Below, in pieces: positions 1-5,440 of a stretch of 5,440 bases of DNA (within the stretch, counting starts at the first letter, position 1; every line of letters begins with the position of its first letter). Source of the DNA: Treponema sp. (lineage in GTDB: Bacteria; Spirochaetota; Spirochaetia; Treponematales; Breznakiellaceae). The position numbers were made by a program, and so were the translations under genes. The stretch is from assembly GCA_031254795.1 (NCBI GenBank), contig JAIRTS010000278.1, positions 1 to 5,440 on the forward strand. The letters are read 5' to 3'. Below the pieces are notes generated by a model, which was given only the letters and a program-made list of their open reading frames with translations, was not told the origin of the DNA and searched no databases.

Positions 1-617
1 CAACCGGCGCACACGCCGCCTTTGATGGCGACAATGCCTTTTCCCATCTTGTTCCTGATGATGCGGTCGAACTTGAAAAGCAATTCCTCGTCAAGGCCAG
101 AAGATATTTCTTTTTCCTGTGCCTCAAGTGCAGCCAATGTGGATTTTTTCACGGACAGATCTTCATCAATGCGCTGCCTGCGCTCCGACAACTCTGTTTC
201 CTGCAATTCAATGAGACTGGAGATCCGCTTGATCTCCTCATTCAGATCAGAAAGCTCCCGCTCTTCCTGCTGGACATTCTTACGATATTGTTGCTCTTTT
301 TCAGCGGAGTCCCGCCGTTCCCTATCCAAAATTTCGTATTCTCGCATGTTGAAGGTCTCGGCTGACCCGATATTTCTTTCCGCTCGTTCGCGGGAGCTCT
401 CCGCCTCAAAAAGCAGGTTGCGAAATTCGCCTACCGTAGCCCTTTTCTTTTCATATTCTTGATTTTTTTCAATAAAATTCTTTTTGTAGCGGGCTAAAAC
501 TTCTTCCTGATCGGTCAAAATTTTAGGACTCTCCTCAATTTCCCGCTCCAACTCGATCTTTTTTGACAGTATATCCTGCAAACTGCGCAACTTGTCAAAA
601 ACCTCATCCATTGCCAT
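1..617 (-). CDS. Coiled-coil/zinc-ribbon protein (CT398/DUF164-like), C-terminus cut by window edge
   Basis: I translated this by hand on the minus strand from ATG at 617. It is open for 205 codons to the window edge. Residues about 5-175 are charged and rich in Glu, Lys, Arg and Gln with almost no Pro or Gly, as expected for a long antiparallel coiled coil. The segment FNMREYEILDRE (about 89-100) sits where the family has its conserved hairpin turn. Near the edge the protein reads KGIVAIKGGVCAG followed by TG, which begins a probable Cys: the first CxxC knuckle of the C-terminal zinc ribbon. Family members are usually about 240-250 residues, so roughly 40 residues and the second Cys pair lie outside. 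A GAGGAG ribosome site at 624-629 sits 6 bases before the ATG; a second ATG two codons in is possible. The gene follows rpoD after 12 bases, so it is co-transcribed. The family's exact function is unknown; nucleic-acid binding is only suggested by the zinc ribbon. Confidence 0.85.
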   Translation of the reverse strand, partial: MAMDEVFDKLRSLQDILSKKIELEREIEESPKILTDQEEVLARYKKNFIEKNQEYEKKRATVGEFRNLLFEAESSRERAERNIGSAETFNMREYEILDRERRDSAEKEQQYRKNVQQEERELSDLNEEIKRISSLIELQETELSERRQRIDEDLSVKKSTLAALEAQEKEISSGLDEELLFKFDRIIRNKMGKGIVAIKGGVCAG

Positions 618-629
618 GCTTTTCTCCTC

Positions 630-2390
630 TTAATTTAAATGATCCAAATAATCTTTGATCTTGTTGCTCAAGCGCGGATTTCTGAGCCTTCTCAATGCCT
701 TCGCTTCAATCTGACGAATGCGCTCGCGGGTGACGTTGAAACAGAGCCCCACTTCCTCAAGCGTCAAGGAATACCCATCGCCAAAACCAAAACGCATCTC
801 AAGCACCTCCCGCTCGCGGCGCGGCAAGGTGTTGAGCACCTCGGCGAGGTTTTCCTGCAACAGCACAAACGCCGTACAATTCGCGGGATTCTCCACTTCC
901 TTATCCTCAATGAAGTCACCCAAAAGCGAATCCTCTTCCTCACCGATGGGCGTTTCAAGGGAAATCGGTTCGCGGGCAACGTTTTTCACGCTTTTCACCT
1001 TCTGGTTCGTCCACCCGAGTTTTTCAGCGATCTCGTCGTCAGACGGCTCTCTGCCCAGCGCCTGCATAAGTTGCCGGGATTCGCGCACCACCTTGTTGAT
1101 CTGCTCAATCATGTGAACCGGCACGCGGATCGTACGCGCCTGATCTGAAATGGAACGGGTTATCGCCTGACGTATCCACCATGTCGCGTAGGTGGAGAAC
1201 TTGAAGCCCTTCTGGTATTCAAACTTTTCAACCGCCTTGATAAGCCCTATGTTGCCTTCCTGCACCAGATCGAAAAACTGCAGTCCACGGTTCGTGTACT
1301 TTTTGGCGATGGACACCACAAGCCGCAAGTTCGCCTTGATGAGCTTGTCTTTGGCGTTTTTCAGCATAATGCGTCCGCGATTGATCTCCTTTGCCATAGC
1401 GTTGATGTTTTCAATGGCTTCCTCAAACTCGGCTTTCATTTGGTGCAGTTTCTTTTCTGTAAGCTGAATCAGACGTATATTCTCCTTGATCTCGTCCGCC
1501 GAAAACCCGAGGCTCTCTTCAATGCGCTCCCGTTGTTCCCGCACCGCAAGCCCTCTGCCCAAGTTGCGCAACTCCCGCATGGAACTGACATGCAAGTATT
1601 TTTCGAGCCGCTCCTGCTCTTTTTTGTAGCGTTTGATCTTTTTGGAAGCGAGGATGAATTTTTCGGAAAAACTCAAGATTTCTTCAGGATGAATTTCCGC
1701 TTTTTCAATAACCGACATGATCTTAACGCGGAGGGCGGAGAGATCTTTGTCTTCAAAAAGGTTGCCACCCCGGCTTATGACGCGCCGCTTCATCTCTACA
1801 TAGGCCTTTATATCAGGAAAAATGGCTTTGAGCGTTTCTTTGTAGAACTGATTGAGCCTGCGATGTTCGCTTTGGTGTTCGGTCATCTCCTTTTTGGAAA
1901 GATTCATCTCCTTAAAATCTTTCCTTGTAAAAGCCTTTTCGCCGATCTGGTAAAATTCGCCTATGATGAGACCGGATCTTTTGACCACGCTTTGGATGAT
2001 ATTCTTTCCATCTTCCATCAGCTTGGAAAGCTCAATTTCCTGCTCAGCGGTCAAAAGGTTTTCCCTCCCGATCTCCCGTAGATACAACTTCACCGGATCA
2101 TCGACCGAGGTCTCTTTGCCGGTCATCACCATGCGCTTTTTTTCAGGATTCTGGACTTTTTCTGTTTCCTCCCCGATCTCATCGTCGGTCAAGACGTCTT
2201 CTTCAATAACAAGCTGTACATTGTTCTTTTGGAGAAGCGCCCACACCTCTTCGATCTTATCGGTGTTAGTGATGTGCTCGGGCAAATAGTCAGAAAGCTC
2301 CTCGTACGAGAGAACCATCTTTTCCTTTGCGTATTCAATCAATTTAATGATTGCGGGATCAAGCGCTACATCTTCTCTTGTTTCCGTCAT
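630..2390 (-). CDS. rpoD: RNA polymerase primary sigma factor RpoD (sigma-70)
   Basis: This is the housekeeping sigma factor, which directs core RNA polymerase to -10/-35 promoters. The 586-residue protein has all group 1 parts. Region 1.1 is about 10-62. Region 1.2 is about 95-128 (DDPVKLYLREIG). A non-conserved block rich in charged helices covers about 130-345. Region 2 is about 350-425, with NLRLVVSIAKKYTNRGL, FDLVQEGNIGLIKAVEKF and the -10-reading and melting segment FKFSTYATWWIRQAITRSI. Region 3 is about 430-505. Region 4 is about 515-582, with the -35 helix-turn-helix TLEEVGLCFNVTRERIRQIE and then AKALRRLR. Presence of region 1.1 separates it from alternative sigma factors. ATG at 2390 overlaps the dnaG stop (ATGA, 2387-2390). 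AAAGGA at 2400-2405, inside dnaG, is its ribosome site, so translation is probably coupled to dnaG. Stop is TAA at 630-632. Cys550 in the region 4 helix-turn-helix sits where many homologues have Tyr; this looks like ordinary variation. Confidence 0.98.
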   Translation of the reverse strand: MTETREDVALDPAIIKLIEYAKEKMVLSYEELSDYLPEHITNTDKIEEVWALLQKNNVQLVIEEDVLTDDEIGEETEKVQNPEKKRMVMTGKETSVDDPVKLYLREIGRENLLTAEQEIELSKLMEDGKNIIQSVVKRSGLIIGEFYQIGEKAFTRKDFKEMNLSKKEMTEHQSEHRRLNQFYKETLKAIFPDIKAYVEMKRRVISRGGNLFEDKDLSALRVKIMSVIEKAEIHPEEILSFSEKFILASKKIKRYKKEQERLEKYLHVSSMRELRNLGRGLAVREQRERIEESLGFSADEIKENIRLIQLTEKKLHQMKAEFEEAIENINAMAKEINRGRIMLKNAKDKLIKANLRLVVSIAKKYTNRGLQFFDLVQEGNIGLIKAVEKFEYQKGFKFSTYATWWIRQAITRSISDQARTIRVPVHMIEQINKVVRESRQLMQALGREPSDDEIAEKLGWTNQKVKSVKNVAREPISLETPIGEEEDSLLGDFIEDKEVENPANCTAFVLLQENLAEVLNTLPRREREVLEMRFGFGDGYSLTLEEVGLCFNVTRERIRQIEAKALRRLRNPRLSNKIKDYLDHLN

Positions 2391-4321
2391 TCTTTATTTT
2401 CCTTTAGTTTGCGCAATTCGGTGTCAATATGCATTTTTTCAAGGAGCAATTCATCGTCAAGCGCCGCCGAACGGTACGTGTTTTCATCTTTGTTCTGGTT
2501 GCTTTCGATGAGGCGGAGCTCCGTTACAATTTTAGCCGATCTGCGTTCAATTCGCTTCTGTTTAATCCTTTTTATGCCGTCGGAGATGAGTTGTTCTGGA
2601 TTCGATGAAAATTCGGTCGTAACGCCTCGTTCGACAATAAATTTCCGCACGTTCTCTGAAGTTATACGCGGCAAAAGAGCGTCTAAACCTGTTTCATCGT
2701 GAACAAAACATTCTTCTAATGCGATAAAAATGTCCTTTGCGGCGGGATCTTCGATCTCCTCCATTGAGAGTCGCGCCCGGAATTGGGAATAGAGACTATC
2801 GTTTACCGCCACCACCGCGAGTAAAAAAAGCTCCTCGTTCATTCGCAGGGGGACGTTGCGAGGATATTGATCATGGGAAGTTCCCCTCGCGGAATGACGC
2901 GCGACCGCGTTCGTCCGCCTGTTGTTGTAATCGTTCCTCACCGCCTCACGCTCCACATGCAGGGCGTCGGCAAGCCGACCCAGCGCGGCGTCCCGAATAA
3001 CCTCTGAATCCAATGTTTCCAAATAGGGAAAAACAAAAGCCGCCACTTTGAATTTTCCTTCAGAAACATTTGTATTGTAGAGCGCCTTGCTACGGGCAAT
3101 AAGATAATCCTCATCCAGTATAACATTTTTCATACAATTTTTCAACACTTCTTTTCCGAATTCTTTCAAAATATCGGCAGGATCCTTCATGTTAATAACT
3201 TCTTTCAAGGCGTCTTTAAAGGCGCCCGCGTCATTGGCGGCGCTTTCGGATTCATCGTCGTGGATCCGTCCGGCTTGCCCCGCAGACTGCGCCGCAATCT
3301 GCGCCATCTCATCCAGCGTTACAATGTAAGCGATAAGCCCATTCCGCCTACAGGTGAGAATCGCCTTTACCGCCGCAGTCTGCCCCGCGTTGTCCGAATC
3401 AAAGATAAGATTGACGCGCTCGGCAAACCGGCGGAGGAGGCGCGCCTGCTCATCGGTAAACGCAGTGCCGAGCGGCGCCACCGTGTTGGTCACGCCCGCT
3501 TGGTGGAGCGCTATCACGTCCATGTAGCCTTCCGCTATATAGACTTCCTTTGTCTTTTTTATTTCGGAAAGGGCTGCGTCCACGGCAAAGAGGGTTTGTC
3601 CCTTTTTATAGAGAGCGAACTCCGAAGTGTTGAGGTATTTTGGACCGTCTCCGGAAAGAAGCCGGCCGCCGAAAGCCGTCGTGCGCCCCTGCCGGTCGTT
3701 TATGGGAAAAATGAGCCTGCCGGCGAAAAAGCTCATCCGGGGGTGTTTCCGCGAAAAGAGAGCGGACTCCGCCAAAAATTCTTCGGAATACCCCTTCTTG
3801 GAAAGAAACTTGAACAGCCACTCCCTGTCGGCGGGCGCGTAACCTAGCTTGAATTTTTCCACCATTTCATATGAAACGCCCCGGGACAGCACATAGGTCA
3901 GGGCGGGCTTTCCCTGGGGCGTTTTGGCAAGCAGATAGTGAAAGCTGCCCGCGACACGGGAGTACAAGTCGAAAAGAGCCTCGATTTTAGCCGCATATTT
4001 GTCGGTCTCAGCATTGCCGCCCGCCTCATACTGGAGCGCCACGCCGAATCGTTTGGCAAGGGTTTCCACTGCTTCAGGAAAGGAGAGTTTATCCATCTCC
4101 ATGATGAAGTTCAGTACGGTGCCACCCTTGCCGCACCCGAAGCAGTGGTACAGCTTGAGATCGGGATTCACCGAAAAGGACGGCGTTTTTTCGTTATGAA
4201 AGGGACAGAGACCCATGAAGCGTCCGCTCCGGTTTTCAAGACGCACATAATCGCCCATAACCGCCACGGCGTCCATTTTGTCAATGACTTCCTGTATGGA
4301 ACTTTGCGTTATAAACGGCAT
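2387..4321 (-). CDS. dnaG: DNA primase DnaG
   Basis: DnaG makes the RNA primers for replication at the fork, recruited by the DnaB helicase. With ATG at 4321 the protein is 644 residues. Residues 1-100 form the N-terminal zinc domain, with CPFHNEKTPSFSV and YHCFGCGKGG giving the CHC2 ligands C39, H42, C60 and C63. The RNA polymerase core with the Toprim fold follows: GRLIFPINDRQGRTTAFGGR (201-220), KYLNTSE (228-234), the acidic EGYMDV (E264, D268) and DSDNAG (D308, D310). Residues about 494-644 are the C-terminal helicase-binding helices. Between the Toprim end (YIVTL, 332-336) and MKDPADIL (378-385) there is an extra Ala/Asp/Glu-rich stretch of about 40 residues. I chose 4321 because MPFITQSSIQEVIDKMDAV matches where DnaG proteins begin; an in-frame GTG at 4408 would add 29 residues with no family counterpart. 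No clear ribosome site precedes 4321. The stop overlaps the rpoD start. Confidence 0.96.
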   Translation of the reverse strand: MPFITQSSIQEVIDKMDAVAVMGDYVRLENRSGRFMGLCPFHNEKTPSFSVNPDLKLYHCFGCGKGGTVLNFIMEMDKLSFPEAVETLAKRFGVALQYEAGGNAETDKYAAKIEALFDLYSRVAGSFHYLLAKTPQGKPALTYVLSRGVSYEMVEKFKLGYAPADREWLFKFLSKKGYSEEFLAESALFSRKHPRMSFFAGRLIFPINDRQGRTTAFGGRLLSGDGPKYLNTSEFALYKKGQTLFAVDAALSEIKKTKEVYIAEGYMDVIALHQAGVTNTVAPLGTAFTDEQARLLRRFAERVNLIFDSDNAGQTAAVKAILTCRRNGLIAYIVTLDEMAQIAAQSAGQAGRIHDDESESAANDAGAFKDALKEVINMKDPADILKEFGKEVLKNCMKNVILDEDYLIARSKALYNTNVSEGKFKVAAFVFPYLETLDSEVIRDAALGRLADALHVEREAVRNDYNNRRTNAVARHSARGTSHDQYPRNVPLRMNEELFLLAVVAVNDSLYSQFRARLSMEEIEDPAAKDIFIALEECFVHDETGLDALLPRITSENVRKFIVERGVTTEFSSNPEQLISDGIKRIKQKRIERRSAKIVTELRLIESNQNKDENTYRSAALDDELLLEKMHIDTELRKLKENKE

Positions 4322-4335
4322 TTTTTTATTCGCAA

Positions 4336-4407
4336 TGAGGTCTACTACCCCGCCCTTCAGAGCGGTTAAAATTGGCGTCGCCAACAAAAATGTGGCAGTA
4401 GACCCCA
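4336..4407 (-). promoter_or_regulatory. Candidate structured RNA leader of dnaG (three-way junction)
   Basis: Read in the dnaG sense, UGGGGUCUACUGCC (4407-4394) pairs over 14 positions with GGUAGUAGACCUCA (4349-4336), two of them G-U. Inside are two hairpins: UUGGC-GAC-GCCAA (4384-4372) and CCGCUC-UGAA-GGGCGG (4365-4350, one G-U). The second abuts the outer stem, so the two could stack. The unpaired joints are ACAUUUUUG and UUUUAA. All three non-standard pairs are G-U in this sense and would be A-C in the opposite transcript, which argues for a minus-strand RNA structure. The element ends 14 bases before the dnaG ATG, and the gap UUGCGAAUAAAAAA has no Shine-Dalgarno sequence. I do not recognise it as a known riboswitch or protein autoregulation site. 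A role in controlling dnaG-rpoD translation is inference; an inverted repeat left by a mobile element is the main alternative. Confidence 0.5.
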
Positions 4408-4430
4408 CAATTACATAATTTCCGGACAGA

Positions 4431-4493
4431 ATGAACCTCGTCCCTGATGCAACGCGGACAAGACACCCTGCCCTAAAGGGCGGACTGGTTCAT
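4431..4493 (-). other. Second foldable segment upstream of dnaG
   Basis: In the dnaG sense AUGAACC (4493-4487) pairs with GGUUCAU (4437-4431) over 7 positions, then after a small internal loop (A against GA) GUCC (4485-4482) pairs with GGAC (4443-4440). A short hairpin GCCC-UUUA-GGGC (4481-4470) sits immediately inside, followed by 26 bases with no pairing I can see. It lies 23 bases upstream of the 14-pair leader element, and the two may form one compound leader or two copies of unrelated palindromic debris. All pairs are Watson-Crick, so the strand cannot be decided from pairing. The case is weaker than for the downstream element. Confidence 0.3.
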
Positions 4494-4508
4494 AAAACGG
4501 ACTTTTAT

Positions 4509-4605
4509 AATAGAGTTATTCAGAAACTTCTGTTTCTGTCGAACCAAAGGTTCGCCAACAACCGCTAAAAAACGACTTGTGAGATAACCAACCGGATTAT
4601 TGAAC
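4509..4605. repeat. Diverged intergenic repeat, copy A
   Basis: This unit starts with AATAGAGTTATTC (4509-4521) and ends with GATAACCAACCGGATTATTG then AAC (4583-4605). Both ends recur in copy B with few changes. Inside are two adjacent perfect hairpins: CAGAAAC-TTCT-GTTTCTG (4521-4538, 7 pairs) and CGAACC-AAA-GGTTCG (4540-4554, 6 pairs). Neither is followed by a T run on either strand, so they are not obvious terminators. The unit is about 35 bases shorter than copy B between its left end and the second hairpin. The repeat family is not one I can name. Confidence 0.55.
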
Positions 4606-4611
4606 AAGTCC

Positions 4612-4743
4612 AATAGAGTCGTTCGAAAATTCCAGCTTCCGAACAAGCTCTTTATGAAAAAACGCAACTTCGCAACCGGCGAACCTTCGGTTCGTTGACG
4701 AAAAATTGCAAGACACGTTCGACAACCAACCATGTTATTGAAC
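4612..4743. repeat. Diverged intergenic repeat, copy B, with start of a third unit
   Basis: It begins with AATAGAGTCGTTC (4612-4624), 11 of 13 bases as in copy A. It carries the hairpin CGAACC-TTC-GGTTCG (4680-4694), matching the arms of the copy A hairpin with a changed loop. It ends with GACAACCAACCATGTTATTG then AAC (4721-4743), 19 of 23 bases as in copy A. The sequence after it, TTGAACATATTTAATATACT (from 4739), resembles what follows copy A, TTGAACAAGTCCAATAGAGT (from 4600), so a third, eroded unit seems to start there and run towards the transposase remnant. Confidence 0.5.
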
Positions 4744-4772
4744 ATATTTAATATACTGCTTTTTTACAATTT

Positions 4773-5440
4773 TTGCAAGAGAGAGGAAAAGTGATGAAAT
4801 TCGTGAAACGGGGAAAAATGAGCGTGAAAGCCGCGTCGAAAAAACTAAAATAAGCTATCGACAGGGAGAACGTATTTACGCGGTCTACGCTGAGGAAAGA
4901 GACAAAGCCCTTATACAAGGGAACGCAGGGAAAAAGTCAAACCGGCGGATAAGTGAAGAAACACGCGAGTTGGCAATGAAAGCATGCCGTGAAAAATGCC
5001 GGGACTTTGGGACGGCACTAGTGGTGGGTAATATTAGGGAAGTTGAAGAGATAGAGATTGTGACAAGCGCGGCGGGGCAGTTCATTGCGACAAGAAAAAC
5101 GCCTTTGCTGACTCCACGGACGGCGAACTGTTTTCCGGGACAACCAAACCCACGAGGTGTTTCGGAAGGGCGCGCGCGAAGCCGAGAATAGAAGTTATAG
5201 TGGCGGACAACCCTCAGGTTAAAGAGTGGATGGAACGGAAGCAAGGGGCTGGGGCAGGACAGGCTGGCATCGGGCTAAAGTTCGCAAGAGTTAAGGCTTG
5301 CCGACATTAGTACGATTGAGGAAGAAAACCATTTTCTCGTTGAAAGCTATCTCCCCCGAATGAATGAGAGGTTTTCCCGTTCGGTTTTTGACGCCGCGGA
5401 CGCTCACGTTCCGCTAGGGAAAATAGAGTTGACTGAAATC
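4773..5440 (+). mobile_element. Remnant of an insertion sequence (IS1202/ISNCY-like)
   Basis: This is the element that carried the broken transposase. Its left boundary is not resolved: no terminal inverted repeat or target duplication can be defined because the right end lies outside the window. The left end must fall in or beside the repeat array ending near 4760. Its orientation is divergent from dnaG, so it does not interrupt the operon. Confidence 0.55.
4791..5440 (+). pseudogene. Decayed IS1202/ISNCY-like transposase, runs off window end
   Basis: Pieces of one transposase appear in order in three frames. From 4791 the frame reads MKFVKRGKMSVKAASKKLK and stops at TAA 4851. Loss of one A in the run at 4847-4850 explains this, and the next frame continues ISYRQGERIYAVY, SNRRISEETRELAMKA and DFGTALVV up to about 5080: the N-terminal helix-turn-helix region. 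A third frame then gives HCDKKNAFADSTDGELFSG (5083-5139) and RIEVIVADNPQVKEWMERKQ (to 5244), matching the second catalytic Asp and the Glu of the DDE core. After a further shift near 5250, QDRL, an extra stretch with TAA at 5276, and ELRLADISTIEEEN (from 5288) lead into YLPRMNERFSRS and DAHVPLGKIELTEI, open to the window end. About 100 residues with the first catalytic Asp are missing near 5080, so it is inactive. GAGAGG at 4781 is a fair ribosome site for GTG/ATG at 4791-4796; TTG at 4773 is another possible start. The family call rests on remembered motifs. Confidence 0.75.

Larger units (their letters stand above)
4322..4790. other. Gene-free interval between dnaG and the transposase remnant
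   Basis: These 469 bases separate two divergent units. I see no credible protein gene or tRNA. They hold the two foldable leader segments and the repeat copies listed separately. The dnaG promoter should be here, but I find no convincing -35/-10 pair. The best minus-strand -10-like strings are TATTAT (about 4506-4511) and TATGTA (about 4414-4419), both without a good -35. The second would start transcription almost exactly at the 5' edge of the 14-pair stem, which is suggestive but weak. Confidence 0.6.

Noticed and set aside
22..462. Plus-strand open frames opposite the zinc-ribbon gene and opposite rpoD (for example 1440-2081)
   Set aside because: They are antisense to well-supported coding sequence and have no recognisable domain or translation signal.
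4336..4407. A tRNA, because the folded segment is 72 bases long
   Set aside because: There is no TTCRA T-loop, no recognisable D-arm or anticodon arm, and the 14-pair outer stem is twice an acceptor stem.
4322..4408. The GTG at 4408 as the dnaG start
   Set aside because: The 29 extra residues have no counterpart in DnaG proteins and are encoded by the palindromic leader; kept open as a finding but not used for the annotation.
4506..4511. A perfect TATAAT on the plus strand as promoter of the transposase
   Set aside because: No -35-like hexamer lies 16-18 bases upstream, and it sits at the edge of a repeat about 280 bases from the reading frame.
4521..4554. Paired hairpins as a rho-independent terminator
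   Set aside because: Neither strand has a T run after the stems, and both flanking genes point away from this site.
4473..4745. A 90-codon minus-strand open frame upstream of dnaG starting MFNNMVGCRTC
   Set aside because: It lies wholly across the repeat copies and their hairpins. Its internal FNNxVG similarity is just the DNA repeat being translated. I see no domain or ribosome site.
4885..5244. A 119-codon minus-strand open frame
   Set aside because: It is antisense to the transposase remnant, whose motifs are recognisable on the plus strand. Its composition is Ser/Arg/Pro-rich shadow-like and it has no domain.

Overview
The window looks like chromosomal DNA from a spirochaete of the Treponema type, with moderate GC. 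The evidence is the compact minus-strand operon dnaG, rpoD, then a coiled-coil/zinc-ribbon protein, an order I know from Treponema genomes. There is no rpsU in front of dnaG. The RpoD and DnaG sequences fit, but the species cannot be fixed from the window alone; a host-associated treponeme (for example from a termite gut) is a guess.

Layout, left to right: bases 1-617 hold the first 205 codons of the zinc-ribbon protein (minus strand, cut by the window edge at its first CxxC). Bases 630-2390 are rpoD, the housekeeping sigma factor, complete at 586 residues. Bases 2387-4321 are dnaG, the replication primase, complete at 644 residues from my preferred start. dnaG and rpoD overlap by four bases (ATGA), and only 12 bases separate rpoD from the zinc-ribbon gene. 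The three genes therefore read as one transcript that couples replication initiation and bulk transcription.

Bases 4322-4790 contain no credible gene, but they are not empty. Directly in front of dnaG lies a 72-base segment able to fold, in the dnaG-sense RNA, into a 14-pair stem closing two hairpins. Every non-Watson-Crick pair in it is G-U in that sense and would be A-C in the other. Upstream is a second foldable segment (4431-4493), and upstream of that two diverged copies of a hairpin-bearing repeat (about 4509-4743) with the beginning of a third.

Bases 4791-5440 on the plus strand, pointing away from dnaG, hold a decayed transposase of the IS1202/ISNCY-like group. Its N-terminal and C-terminal parts are recognisable, but it carries frameshifts, a stop and a large central deletion, and it runs off the window end. 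The most interesting part of the window is the structured leader of dnaG and the repeat array between it and the dead insertion sequence.
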